DNA of 64,000 bases from Asparagopsis taxiformis (GCA_030407315.1 JALQPE010001888.1:1-64000); one strand, 5' to 3'; counted from the first letter of the stretch, positions 20,261 through 30,598 are shown. Numbers and translations: made by a program. Notes: generated by a model not told the origin, from the sequence alone.

Positions 20261-20460
20261 CCTCTAGGGTATCCATTGAGGGAAGCGTGGGTTTTGATTC
20301 TGACTATTTCCGTTGATGCGATATTTTCATTTGAAGCCTGTTGACTCATGGTGTGTATTGAGCGGAGGATGGAAGAGAGGTACGTGAAGTTTTGAAAGTA
20401 TGCTGCGAGGGAAGGTTGGTTTTGAGTCTGACTGTTGTGGTTGATTCCGATGTTGTGTAG

Positions 20461-21206
20461 ATGATGCAGGAATGTTGATGACGGAAGGTAAGTTTCATTG
20501 AGTGCCAAGATGTGCTTTGCGAAGATATGGACTGCTGACTATGATTATTATTCATTGCAAGGTTTTTGGATCATGGTTTGTATTGTATGTAGGATGGATG
20601 AGAGGTACATTTGCGAGTTCTCAGGGTATGTAGCGAGGGAAACGTTGGTTTTCAATCTGACTGTTGCGATTGAATCCGATGTTGCGTAGGTGATGGAGGA
20701 ATAGTGATGACGGAAGGTAAGTCACATTGGGCGCCCAGACCGGTTGTGCGAAGATGCGGAATGCTGACTACTTTTCTTGGCTACACGATTACGTGACTTA
20801 TGTTTTTTATTGTGTGCAGGATGGAACGGGTAAGGTAAGTGTGCGAGTTTTGAAAGTAAGCAGCGAGGGAAGGTTGGTTTTGAGTCTGACTATTTCCGTT
20901 GATGCGATATTTTTCATTGGAAGCCTATTGACTCATGGTGTGTATTGAGCGGAGGATGGAAGAGAGGTACGTGAAGTTTTGAAAGTATGCTGCGAGGGAA
21001 GGTTGGTTTTGAGTCTGACTGTTGTGGTTGATTCCGATGTTGTGTAGATGATGCAGGAATGTTGATGACGGAAGGTAAGTTTCACTGAGCACCAAGACTT
21101 GTTTTGCGAAGATATGGACTGCTAACTTTGATTATTCATTGCAAGGTTTTTGGATCATGGTTTGTATTTTGTGTAGGATGGATGATTCACTCATCCTCTC
21201 AGAGAG
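20461..21206 (+). other. Array of intron-like and microexon-like units, copy B
   Basis: 27-nt blocks lie at 20461-20487, 20690-20716 and 21048-21074. Each is preceded by TAG and followed by GTAAGT. A 12-nt block lies at 20593-20604, and related longer blocks at 20820-20834 and 21177-21206. The spacing reproduces copy A: about 105 nt (20488-20592), 85 nt (20605-20689) and 103 nt (20717-20819). CTGAC motifs lie within the spacers. Confidence 0.6.
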
Positions 21207-21657
21207 GTAAGTAAGGGAGTTTCTAGGATATCTGTCGTGGTAAGCGTTGCTTTTGAATCTGACTGTTGGGGTTGATGTTTTGTATGTGATGCAGGAGTGG
21301 TGAAGCAGGAACGGCAGGACTCAAGGAGAGTGAAGAAGGGATCTAGGAAGATGGGGAATGAAGCTGTGAGGTGTTTCTGGTATGTGTATATTTTGGGGCA
21401 TATGATAGAAGTGAGAGTGGGTTTCAAGTGGTGTAAGATTTTGCTGACCATGTTCGTGTTTGATGTCTTGATGATTTAATGGGCTGGGGTGGTGTCGAGG
21501 AAAGCGGGGATGGTATTGGGAAGGAGCGGATTTTTTGGAATCAAGGTCGTGAGGGTTCTTGAAGTATGTGCGAATGGTGGTGCATGGCGTTCGGATGGTA
21601 GGCAGAACGCGATAGTGAGGGAGATGGGTGATCGACGATATGCTGACAGGTATTTTG

Positions 21658-21830
21658 TATTCCGGCTGGATACGTATTTCATATTCTGGCTGGATACATA
21701 TTCCGTATTCTGGCTGGATACGTATTTCGTATTCTGGCTGGATACGTATTCTGGCTGGATACGTATTTCCTATTCTAACCGGGTATTTATTTCCTATTCT
21801 GACCAGATATGTATTTCCTATTCTAGAGAG
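21658..21830 (+). repeat. 24-bp tandem repeat, copy B
   Basis: Units of TATTCTGGCTGGATACG type, as in copy A, with one 17-bp truncated unit inserted and the same diverged final units. Confidence 0.8.
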
Positions 21831-21948
21831 ACGTATTGTATACCAGCAGTTTCGTAAATGAGAGAATAAAATACGGTCCGATATGGGCCCTGAATTTACC
21901 ATCCGCTGCAATTTCTTCCCTCCTGGTTTCCGCTGATATATTGTATAC

Positions 21949-22077
21949 TGGATGTCGGGTCCTAGTATTCCGCCATATGTACTAGAGAAAGTGGATGTCG
22001 GGTCCTAGTATTCCGCCATATGTACTAGAGAAAGTGGATGTCGGGCCCTAGTATTCCGCCATATGTACTAGAGAAAG
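21949..22077 (+). repeat. 43-bp tandem repeat, 3 units
   Basis: Units start at 21949, 21992 and 22035 with exactly 43-bp spacing. All three share CCATATGTACTAG where copy A usually has CGAACGTACTAG, so the copies have homogenised separately. Confidence 0.9.
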
Positions 22078-22198
22078 TGGACGTCCGCATCCAAAAATTT
22101 TTTATTTTTTTTGGACGCGGACGTTCATTTGTTCTAGTAAATCTCGGGGCCGACTAGGACCCGTACTAGAGAGACTGGACGTCCGCGTCCACTTCCGG

Positions 22199-22865
22199 AA
22201 ACACAGACGAGAACCATTTTCGTTTCGCGACTTGCGCAGCGTGTACGCGAAAAGGATCTCTTACAGTTCTTTTCCGCCGCTGGAAAAGTCCGCGATGTCA
22301 GACTTGGCATGATCGCGTTACAGCTCGTCACAAGAGCGCCTGCTATGAGGAGTTTTTTGACAGACAAGCCGTAGCCGCTGCGGTGGCACTCAACGAAAAA
22401 ATCCTTTGCGGTTACCCAGTTGCCGTCAAACCCACTGTCGATGAACGTACGTTACAGGAAAATCCGTCGAGTAATGCTGCTCATGTGCTCGATTCTACTG
22501 CACCGACTGCAAGAATAGCAGATGCAGCTGTTTAAATATCTGTTGGTTGGTCCATGGAAACCAGACATCCAATTCGATCTAACGCTGCGCACCGAGCAGA
22601 CGAGCTGAAATTAGATGGATATGTAATTGCAGACAGAACTCTAAAGATAGCTCTTGCGAGTCAGGAGCAGAAGCCAAACGCAGATGCAGGACGATTGTCG
22701 GACATGAATTCCGCTTCTGTAGTGCCTCTTCCTGGTCCTGTTGGACATTCTGGTGTAGCGCATGCCAACAACGCAGACGTTGTGGGAGAATTGGATGAGG
22801 GACGTGGTGGAAGGCTGGCGATGAATGAATCTCGGAGAGCACTGGTGATGCAGCAATTGTCATGA
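22199..22865 (+). pseudogene. RBM39/CAPER-like splicing factor fragment
   Basis: The first frame encodes RTIFVSRLAQRVREKDLL followed by GKVRDVRL, the RNP2 and following helix of an RRM very like the first RRM of RBM39/CAPER-alpha. After one base shift the RRM continues (CYEEFFDRQAVAAAVALNE, then CGYPVAV) and reaches a stop at about 22534. Another open stretch, 22554-22865, reads LDGYVIADRTLKIAL, an RRM end, and ELDEGRGGRLAMNESRRALVMQ, which resembles the linker after RRM2. The parts are in the right order, but most of RRM2 and both protein ends are missing and the frames disagree, so this is a pseudogene. RBM39 proteins take part in U2AF-related 3' splice-site recognition. Confidence 0.65.
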
Positions 22866-23211
22866 GGGGAGAGCATCGGCAACAAACCAAACAATAGCGA
22901 GAACAGGTTGCCAGTATCTTCATTGCCATCAAAGTCGCTGATACTTTGTAATATGTTTGGTGCGACTAGCGCTGGCCATTGCGTTGAATGGGACGGGAAG
23001 TAGAAACCAGCAAGTTCACCAATTTTGTGAAAGTCGGCGACTTCGCGGTTTGGTGGTTCCACACTAAAATCTAAGTAACTCGAGCTATTGGAGAAATTGC
23101 AACTCATGAAAAAGAGGTGCGGTTGCTCGAGCTGGGTGGTATGCAAAGACTACTTTTTATTGCTCTGCTTGTCTCATTCTGAGACTATGAAATGAATTTA
23201 TATTTCTACGT
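22866..23211. other. Intergenic region
   Basis: No convincing gene. A minus-strand frame (22661-23146) is open across it and the RRM pseudogene, but has no recognisable motif. Confidence 0.4.
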
Positions 23212-23664
23212 CTAGTTCTGGAACTTTTTTATCATTGTATTGACGAGGTTCATCATGGACTCCTGTTTTTTGAAGAATTCTTCACGTACAGCATCTTCTC
23301 TCTCTGCTTTCTGAGCCTCCCGCTTTTCCCTTTCCTCCTCTCGCCGCTCTCTTTTTTCTTCTCTCTCATCCCTTCTTTTCTCCCCCTCTTCTTTCATCTT
23401 CCTTACAGTAACCATATCCTCTTCGACCCTAACCTTCCTCGTGTCCAACTCCAGTCTCCGGCTAATCGCGTCCTTTCCAATACCATGACGAGCAGCTTCT
23501 ATTTCCAATCGTTTATTTTCACGGATCTCAGTTCGATCCGCAGAAGCTCTTGCATATGCTTCACAGTTTTCCAGCATATGGATTGCTTGTTTATTTGCTT
23601 CCAGTGGGCTGTACCGATCACCGCCATGGAGAGACCTATCACTCCCACGATTTTCGCTTGTCAT
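23212..23664 (-). CDS. Coiled-coil protein, second part of a Harbinger-type pair
   Basis: The 150-residue ORF is almost wholly helical, with a long Glu/Arg/Lys coiled coil (EEGEKRRDEREEKRERR and similar) and a C-terminal VNTMIKKF. Its ATG overlaps the stop of the upstream ORF as ATGA (23661-23664). In Harbinger/PIF-associated Myb/SANT proteins such a coiled coil is usually in the same polypeptide as the DNA-binding domain. The two ORFs may be one gene split by an indel or an intron, or may be translated by reinitiation. Confidence 0.5.
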   Translation of the reverse strand: MTSENRGSDRSLHGGDRYSPLEANKQAIHMLENCEAYARASADRTEIRENKRLEIEAARHGIGKDAISRRLELDTRKVRVEEDMVTVRKMKEEGEKRRDEREEKRERREEEREKREAQKAEREDAVREEFFKKQESMMNLVNTMIKKFQN

Positions 23665-24365
23665 TGGCGTATTGGTGATAGTTCTTCATCTCTAGGCAGT
23701 GTATTTGTGACAGGTGTAATCCTAGACATCGCCCTATCCCGCAAATCCGACGCAAATTCTTGCCTCCTAGCCTGTCCTTCACTTCTCTTCCTTCTTTCTT
23801 CACCGACCCTTTCATCTTCCCGTTTTTTTTCTTCCATCATTCTAGAGCACAAACTGAAAAGTGTCAGAGCAGATCCCCTCCGACGAACCTGCAAACTCCT
23901 CCTGATCTTGTGCTTGTCAATTATGACCTTCACTCTCTCAATGCAGTGCTTGCTATCGGTCCTCCATGGAAGACGGCCAGATTGGTTCAGTAACTCCGCC
24001 ACTCTTTCAAACCCTTGTCTCCTGTTCCCTCTTCTACTTAAATGCACGTTTTCATCCAGAATATGTTTGACAAGCATGACTTCCAGTTCAGTGTTAAAAG
24101 TCCTCTTCTTGGCCCTTGTGCGACCCTCCTCCTCACTTGAATCATAATCTTCTACGTCAGAACTCTGTGTTCCTTGTTGATTTTCGCCTGTGCTTATCAC
24201 CCCGTTTATGTTTTCCATTTCTCCATAACACATTTCCTGTCTTCCAAATATCTCCACACTCCCAGGGTCGATGGATATGTTCCCTGTATCAGAATTATCG
24301 TCCCAAACTGACTGAGAAACGAGGGAAGATATAGGTATCCGAGAGGTGCTGTCACCGGATGACAT
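23661..24365 (-). CDS. Myb/SANT-like DNA-binding protein, Harbinger type
   Basis: The first ATG gives 234 residues. An acidic, Ser-rich N-terminus is followed by a trihelical domain at about residues 90-165 (TELEVMLVKHIL, GFERVAELLNQ, HCIERVKVIIDKHK). This fits the Myb/SANT-like module of PIF/Harbinger transposon-encoded partners, which bind transposon ends and carry the transposase into the nucleus. A charged helix with many Arg and Glu follows. The transposase remnant at 41577-42879 belongs to the same superfamily but need not be its partner. No terminal inverted repeats were found. Confidence 0.6.
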   Translation of the reverse strand: MSSGDSTSRIPISSLVSQSVWDDNSDTGNISIDPGSVEIFGRQEMCYGEMENINGVISTGENQQGTQSSDVEDYDSSEEEGRTRAKKRTFNTELEVMLVKHILDENVHLSRRGNRRQGFERVAELLNQSGRLPWRTDSKHCIERVKVIIDKHKIRRSLQVRRRGSALTLFSLCSRMMEEKKREDERVGEERRKRSEGQARRQEFASDLRDRAMSRITPVTNTLPRDEELSPIRQ

Positions 24366-25266
24366 AATGATGAAAATTGTTGCGGATCTAAGAGTTATTG
24401 ACGACGTCTTGATCAATCTTGTCAACTGACTTCCGTCTATGTTTATGTACTTGAACAGGAATCCGTCAAGTGAGAATTGTGAGACCGGATCAGAATCCTG
24501 GACAGCTGTCTGCGTGACGAGGCAAAGCTCTCGACGAATTCCGTGACGTAACGGATGGGCGTGTTTTTGAATACAACTCGATTTGTTGAAACGTGCTTTC
24601 TTATTGAAGTTGTTTTAGAAAGGTTTTACATCTAGAACTTTCGTACACAACTACTCCCCTCAAACACTTACAGGATCAGCGATCTAATTAATAGAAAAAC
24701 GCCCCCCTAAAATCCTACAAACTTCCTACTTGTAGGATTCCAAAACCCTATAATGTCGTTCGTTAACTGTGTCGGCCTTTTAGTTGTCGTGATTGGCTAC
24801 CCGTCCTACATCCGGTAGATCGTCCATGGACCAGTAATGGACGTCGATACAAAAACTGAACTGAAAGTTCATAAATTAAAAATATTGTGAAAAAGAAATA
24901 AGTCAATTTAAAACATGTCAGGTGTTTTAATTGAGAAAATACCTGAGGAGACAGCCCATATCTTAGCTCAGACACCATATTTCGCACATGAGTGGAGATC
25001 GGCGATCACGATAATCACGTGTGTGTGGATTGCTTTCAGCAGGAGATCGAGTCAATTTCTAGAGAACATACTTATAGATGATGTTATCGCGGCCATCAGC
25101 ATGTACAACACTTCCTTGTGATGTCAGAAGTGAACCCGCTAGGATCGCCACATTCCGAGAGGTCAAGGGTGCTTCGAATGTTGAGTAGTACTGATTAAAA
25201 TCATGTGGAGGTCAGCATGTAATCTATATCAAGTCTTCATAAAAGCCAGGCCCCAATGTTGATGTG
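24366..25266. other. Intergenic region, nothing recognised
   Basis: AT-rich with short open frames only. A small direct duplication of CCTACAA-like sequence lies near 24710-24740. Confidence 0.4.
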
Positions 25267-25271
25267 AGTAG

Positions 25272-25940
25272 TGTGGTAAAAGTAGTTATTTCTTAGTGAA
25301 AATCCTCACACAAGCTCCAATCACGGATGGTTAGCGGTGGAGAACTATTCAGCACAGCTGGGGAAGAGGATGGCTGCTTCTGTGCCTCACTGCCTCTTCC
25401 CGTGCACAACCGCGGCAGATTGTGCTCTTTTATAGACTAATTCGTGGCTAGCTAATCGACATTACTCAATAGCGATTACATTGAGATATGCTATTGTAGG
25501 CGCAATCACGTTTTGGCCCACACATAACACATTAGCCGCAAGTCATCAAATCCCGAAACCGCCCGGTGGTTTTGAGATTGCAGGTACAGCAAAAGCTGTC
25601 TGTGATCCTGATAGAATCGCATAAAGGAATCGCTTCTGAGCTGCTCGCTCAGATTGATTTCCTCTATCAATCACTGCCATAGCAAATGAAGAAGTAACTG
25701 TTGGCCATCATGGCATAGTCAAGTGATAGGTCTATGCTTCTGCCAAACAAACCCAAGCGTTATGTAACTATCCACTCATAGGGAAGTACGGAATGACAGA
25801 TTCCACTACATAACCTAAATGCAGTATGGGCATGCTGGAAGATAATCTTCCATCAAGTTACACGTCATTGCCGTGTGTTAGAACCACTGATTGGCTCCTC
25901 ATGTGCCAATCAGATTGATGCATGTTTAGCACCAATCACA
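25272..25940 (-). repeat. 3' LTR of the copia element
   Basis: 669 bp with TGT...ACA ends, flanked on its outer side by AGTAG. It is adjacent to the polypurine tract at 25941-25951. Confidence 0.95.
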
Positions 25941-25951
25941 CACCCCCCATT
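25941..25951 (-). other. Polypurine tract
   Basis: The minus strand reads AATGGGGGGTG immediately before the 3' LTR, the expected primer site for plus-strand synthesis. Confidence 0.75.
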
Positions 25952-25975
25952 GACTTGGAACAAAACAAAACGCTT

Positions 25976-26815
25976 TCAGCACCATTCACTGTTCTTGACG
26001 TTGCATCCTTGTTTCAAGTCAACATGTAGCCGGCCGTCAATACAGATATCATTCAGAAGCTTGTAGAGCACAATGTTACGCTTAGTTAGGGCATCAGCAA
26101 TATTCAATGGCCCTTTTATCCAGCGGAGGACATCAAAATCTCTGGCTTCAAAACTGTCTCTGATGCGTTGCACAGTCTGTCTCAGACGATAGTCTCTCCC
26201 TTCATGTAACGTTGATATTGTATCGAACAGGCCCCGCGAGTCGACGTTAATATGCGACTCTAGTGTAGGTCGGTGCAGTATGTACCGGAGAGCCTGGCGT
26301 ACGCAGAATGTGCGATCGTCAGCTTCAGCGCACGCCAAAATTTCAGAGCCAAATGATGAATAGGTGACACGTCTCTGCTTTGATGATGTCCAATCAAGAG
26401 GGTGGAATGCATGAACATCACCTTCGGGGATGGCTAAACCGATAAAGACACCTGTCTGACCGTAGCTTTGCTTAGAGCTGATGTTGTAAGATGCATCAGA
26501 GAAAGTGCATAGATAAGCATCTGGTGCGTAATTCCGCTCTGGTGCAAGGAAAGTTAGTGATGGAGATAGCTTCTCTATCTCTCTGAGCATTGCATTTGCT
26601 GTAACAAGCCCTGATACTTTCAATGGTGCTATTTTCTGAAGCATATAGCTTGCAACATAGGATGCATGTGGTAATACTCCTTTTCCAAGAAAATTGAGGA
26701 CACCAGCGAGGTGTTGATATGAAGATAGTTCTTGTTTTGAGGCTGGCATGTTTGTTTGTGCTCTTCGTGCTCGCGTCAGTGGAATAGGCTCAATTCGATT
26801 GCAATACTCTGTCAT
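25976..26815 (-). CDS. Copia RNase H region
   Basis: The 279-residue frame covers the end of reverse transcriptase (YQHLAGVLNFLGKGVLPHASY) and RNase H. Catalytic acidic positions are seen in CTFSDASY, SEILACAEA and NVDSRGLFD, followed by the copia-typical WIKGPLNIADALTK. The ATG at 26815 is only where this frame opens. It is separated from the upstream pol frame by a short stretch in a third frame (26816-26957), so two indels lie in the palm-thumb region. Confidence 0.8.
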   Translation of the reverse strand: MTEYCNRIEPIPLTRARRAQTNMPASKQELSSYQHLAGVLNFLGKGVLPHASYVASYMLQKIAPLKVSGLVTANAMLREIEKLSPSLTFLAPERNYAPDAYLCTFSDASYNISSKQSYGQTGVFIGLAIPEGDVHAFHPLDWTSSKQRRVTYSSFGSEILACAEADDRTFCVRQALRYILHRPTLESHINVDSRGLFDTISTLHEGRDYRLRQTVQRIRDSFEARDFDVLRWIKGPLNIADALTKRNIVLYKLLNDICIDGRLHVDLKQGCNVKNSEWC

Positions 26816-26957
26816 ATGAGCTTAATTGAGCCATCATCCGCTTGAGCAATCTCTGCCCCATTAAATTTGATGACGTCATCGACAACCACTGTGCCAATCT
26901 CAAATTGAGCTCGAGCGTCAGTGACAAAACTGTTGAGTGCATCCAGACTTCCAGCTA

Positions 26958-29354
26958 TCAAAAATCATCAATCACCTTAACCAGAATATGTGATATCATG
27001 TTATTAGTGCGCTTGACGAATATCTGGGATAGACCAGGCACCTTGGTAAACTTCAGCTTGGAAAGTATCCAGTTCTCAGCAACAAGATGCCACTGTCTCC
27101 CAGCCTCGACGATTCCATAGGGGAGTTTTTCCAGTTTCCATAAGATGCTTCGTCTGTTATTTCCATCATCAGCTGACAGTGTAAACCACTCTCTAGGAGG
27201 ACGTACGTATATGTCACGTGAGATAGGTCCACTTTGTAGATATGCCTTCTTGACATCTATCTTGGCTAGTCTGAGTCCGAGAATTGCTGCAAGTGACAGT
27301 AGTATGCGTATGACAACAAATTGGGCTGCTGCAGAGTCCTTTCGGATCGAATCTTTCTCTCGATCCTCGTTTCCATGAGCCACAATACGAGATTTGAGAG
27401 ATAGCTTGCCCGATTCATCAGTTTTCACTTTGAAAACGGTGTGAGAGCGCACTATATTCGCATGTTTCGGGACAGCATGTTCATGTATCTCTGTGTATAC
27501 ATCTTTCCAGTTATCTAACTCTCGCGCAAACGAGTTGCTGATGATCCAGTCAGGAGAGAATCTAAGTTTGGAGCCAGAAACTTGGTTTGGGCCTATAGTG
27601 TCCAAGATAACTTGTAGAATATGTTGTTCATTTGATTGCATACAAGTGCCATGAGCTGGTTCATTCAGTGATGATACCTGACCAATATCTTTTGCAGTGC
27701 ATTCTGCATTTTGATGTTGCACCATTAAAGCTGTGACTGCATTATTGTTGTCAGGACTTGGCATTTCAGTGTCTATGATGTCAGCGCTGCCAGGATTTGA
27801 GTTGTCCAGTCCGTGGATGACTACATCACCCCCCAAATCCTCGGCAGCGTCTGTTGATGTTAGATTGGTATTACCAAGCTCAAAAGAGAGTATAGAATTG
27901 TTGAGCTTAGTGCGGGGAGCCAATCGCACATCTTCATATGCTATATTCAGCGACTTGCCTTTGCCATTCCGTTTTGCGACGATGTAATGTGGAGTAGCGC
28001 TGGAAACGACTAGTGGTTCCCAAGTTCCACTCTGCAGAAATGCCCAGATGGGTGTACCGCTGGGCAGTGCGTCGGCAGTTAGTAGTTTTGGCGCTTTTGT
28101 AGATAGCATGCGGTGTATTGCTCGATTAGCAATTTGTTCTTGGTGGGCAGTGATCAAGTCATGAGGTATGACATTGTGTCGTAAACCACACAACCCAGGG
28201 GAGTATCCACGTACTTGCTCGAAAGAACTGGCAAGTTTCGAGCCTGATAGTAGATTACTAAGAAAGGAGGCACGCGCAACCAGAGATGCCATAGTGATAT
28301 CGTGGCATTGCAACTCAAGGCGTTGTAAGATCAATCTTATGATAGCATTCTTACGTTCGACAGAGCCTAACTTATTGTGCCGTCGAGCTGGACGCGCTTC
28401 AAAACTGATATTGTGATATTTCAGTAGCTTTTTAAACGCCTCGCGGTTGAATTCTTGATCTCCACTGACAGTGACTGGTGCGCCATGGCGGGAGATCCAT
28501 ACCCTATCAAACACATGTGCTGTGTCATCAAGATCACGTGAGGGCACCACTTCAATTTCAGAATAACCAGTGCCGCGGTCGCGCATATGCAGGATCGTTC
28601 GAGTAGTATATCGTAACTTCATGAACATAAAATCCACCTGCACGGATTGGTTGAAGCTGGAACCTATATGGGTGATAGATACCTGTCGGGATCGCTTTGG
28701 TCTGCCAGTGCGGCAGCATATGTCGCATGCAGACACTTCATTCTCAAGTGCAATTGCAAGTTCACTGTCTAATACGTTAGCCATTTTGCAAATGCGCTTC
28801 ATCTCGTGCACCGTGGCATGCGAATATTGGTGTATGCGCTTTGCAAAACACGCTGGCCCAATTCTTGAGAGGTAATCATTGCTTGATATAAGGTATGAGC
28901 AGGAATTTTTCACACCAATAACAGATGGGATGATTGGTGGGGGTACTACGGATAATCTTCTGCGGCTTTCTCCATCATTGAAGTATGTATGGAAAGTATT
29001 ACGTGATCCATTGGCGTTGGATACGTGCAACAGATCATGTATGTTGCCAATATGTGATCGTTCAGTTATATCACAACCAATAATCAGCGGTTCTTCTCCT
29101 TCTATCAAGTTGAAGGTAAACATGGTCCTACTTCCATCAACCTGCTGAACCGGTAATTGCCATACTGCAGATGTAGGTTTCGCATTATGCATACCAGGTC
29201 CCCATCCATGAATGAACTGCTCTTTAGGAGGTGTCATTTCGAGCTGTATTCCCAGTGCACTACACAATGCAGCTGCATTTGCTGTTCCACCAATGCTCCG
29301 TGGTGCACCAGTATCTAGTATGGGGTTAGGATCAGGTGGCAGTAAACCTGACCC
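26958..29354 (-). CDS. Copia protease, integrase and reverse transcriptase (start)
   Basis: From the -1 frame at the gag end, the frame encodes a protease (ILDTGAPRSIGG), an integrase zinc domain (HQYSHATVHEMKR ... CDIC) and the DDE core (VQVDFM, VSGDQEFN, GSVERKNA). A reverse transcriptase start follows (KIDVKKAYLQSGPISRDIYVR, then LPYGIVEAGRQWH). It ends at IDDF. There, one missing T in a T-run converts the continuing frame to TGA; the downstream sequence still reads as reverse transcriptase in the shifted frame. All catalytic residues seen are conserved, so this copy is one or two bases from intact. Confidence 0.85.
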   Translation of the reverse strand, partial: GSGLLPPDPNPILDTGAPRSIGGTANAAALCSALGIQLEMTPPKEQFIHGWGPGMHNAKPTSAVWQLPVQQVDGSRTMFTFNLIEGEEPLIIGCDITERSHIGNIHDLLHVSNANGSRNTFHTYFNDGESRRRLSVVPPPIIPSVIGVKNSCSYLISSNDYLSRIGPACFAKRIHQYSHATVHEMKRICKMANVLDSELAIALENEVSACDICCRTGRPKRSRQVSITHIGSSFNQSVQVDFMFMKLRYTTRTILHMRDRGTGYSEIEVVPSRDLDDTAHVFDRVWISRHGAPVTVSGDQEFNREAFKKLLKYHNISFEARPARRHNKLGSVERKNAIIRLILQRLELQCHDITMASLVARASFLSNLLSGSKLASSFEQVRGYSPGLCGLRHNVIPHDLITAHQEQIANRAIHRMLSTKAPKLLTADALPSGTPIWAFLQSGTWEPLVVSSATPHYIVAKRNGKGKSLNIAYEDVRLAPRTKLNNSILSFELGNTNLTSTDAAEDLGGDVVIHGLDNSNPGSADIIDTEMPSPDNNNAVTALMVQHQNAECTAKDIGQVSSLNEPAHGTCMQSNEQHILQVILDTIGPNQVSGSKLRFSPDWIISNSFARELDNWKDVYTEIHEHAVPKHANIVRSHTVFKVKTDESGKLSLKSRIVAHGNEDREKDSIRKDSAAAQFVVIRILLSLAAILGLRLAKIDVKKAYLQSGPISRDIYVRPPREWFTLSADDGNNRRSILWKLEKLPYGIVEAGRQWHLVAENWILSKLKFTKVPGLSQIFVKRTNNMISHILVKVIDDF

Positions 29355-30598
29355 TAATTCCGAAAATCCTTGTCTGCTTCATTCGCTTGAGAGCCATCAC
29401 GGGTTGTCGCATTGGGTTGTCCATTGAACGTGTCAATTTTCGGCCTTTTGTTGGGGCATTCCGGATCACCTCGCCAATGACCTGTCTGCTTATAACTGTG
29501 ACATGTCGTATTCGTTTTGCGCTCAGAGAACTTTCTAGACTTATTATGTAAGCGGGTCGGACGCTTTCTAGACGCCGTGGCAGCAAATAAGGCTGCTCTT
29601 TTCGGTAGTAAAGTATGTTCTTCGGCTACAAAAAGCCCTTTGTCCTTATGCTCAATAGAGCTCCGCTGCTTGAAAAGCTTTCCGGATGTGTCAAGTGACT
29701 TTAGAATATTATACACGTCATCCAAGTATATCTTGTGCTTAGTATCACGACTGGCTGTGGCAATACGCGTTCTGGACAGCTCTGCAGATGTAATTTGAGC
29801 TGCATTCTTGATCATCTGGAGTATATGATCATATGCAGACACAGAGAATATTCGCATCTCCGTGTCATTACCCGAGGATCCTGCAACATTCCCAGTATCG
29901 GCAGATTGATATGCAGTACTCAAAGTGGCCATCATATTGTTCAAATTATTCATGACGTCTTTTGACACGGGTAATGGGCTTTGACTGGATGATGTGCGCT
30001 GCTGTCCCTGCGCAACTAGTTGTATTTTTACAGCATTTTGTGTGTCACTCGGTAGTCGCGCGTTTTGTAGCATCACCATTGCTAGAAGCTGTGATTCTTG
30101 TTCAGTGGCAGACACACCGGCCAAAGACATATATTCTGACGCCAGACCGCGGAATCGAGTGGCAAATTGCGATGGTTGCTCATTTTGTAGTCTGATGCAG
30201 GTGTGTACCTGCTTATAAACTGATAGTAAACGGTCAATGATTTCCAAAGGCGTGTCTTGACCTATCAACTCGATAATTTTCATGACGACAGCTTTCTGTC
30301 TTTGCTTCTCTCCATCGAAGGACAGAGTACCCGAGTCTCTGGCATGGTCTAGTACCTTCTGGTAGCAAGAGTCTACTGCATCATAGAGAACATATGCAAA
30401 CGTAGCCTCAGTAGCTATTGACTTCTTGTCATTGACCTTTGCACGAGTTTCGACAATGTCCATCCATGACATCACATCTCTCCTCCATTTCTGCCTGTCT
30501 TGTCCAGGTACCAATGCAGGTGCATCTTCGAGATTACGCTTGGAATCAGAACTGGTTTGCATAGCCTGAGCTTGCAGATTCTTGCCCGCTGGGCCCAT
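29354..30598 (-). CDS. Copia Gag
   Basis: The 414-residue ORF starts at the ATG that lies inside the primer-binding site, 3 bp from the 5' LTR. It has the helical copia Gag core (about 50-190; WRRDVMSWMD, QPSQFATRFRGLASEY). A C-terminal zinc knuckle reads CHSYKQTGHWRGDPEC. The second Cys expected in a CCHC knuckle is Tyr here, which may weaken zinc binding. The stop is followed in the -1 frame by the protease. Confidence 0.85.
   Translation of the reverse strand: MGPAGKNLQAQAMQTSSDSKRNLEDAPALVPGQDRQKWRRDVMSWMDIVETRAKVNDKKSIATEATFAYVLYDAVDSCYQKVLDHARDSGTLSFDGEKQRQKAVVMKIIELIGQDTPLEIIDRLLSVYKQVHTCIRLQNEQPSQFATRFRGLASEYMSLAGVSATEQESQLLAMVMLQNARLPSDTQNAVKIQLVAQGQQRTSSSQSPLPVSKDVMNNLNNMMATLSTAYQSADTGNVAGSSGNDTEMRIFSVSAYDHILQMIKNAAQITSAELSRTRIATASRDTKHKIYLDDVYNILKSLDTSGKLFKQRSSIEHKDKGLFVAEEHTLLPKRAALFAATASRKRPTRLHNKSRKFSERKTNTTCHSYKQTGHWRGDPECPNKRPKIDTFNGQPNATTRDGSQANEADKDFRN

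Larger units (their letters stand above)
19668..22210 (+). repeat. Long non-coding repeat, copy B
   Basis: This is the second copy of the repeat at 1050-4045, in the same orientation. It has fewer intron-like units, three instead of seven 43-bp units, and its own palindrome. Its right edge (ACACAGACGA, 22201-22210) runs in frame into the RRM pseudogene. Confidence 0.8.

Noticed and set aside
21321..21911. 196-codon minus-strand ORF through the 24-bp repeat of copy B, encoding repeats of RIQPEYE type
   Set aside because: The 24-bp period keeps frames open by itself. The matching frame in copy A is broken and the rest of the peptide is low complexity.
22661..23146. 161-codon minus-strand ORF
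   Set aside because: Half of it is antisense to the RRM pseudogene, and the remainder has no recognisable feature.
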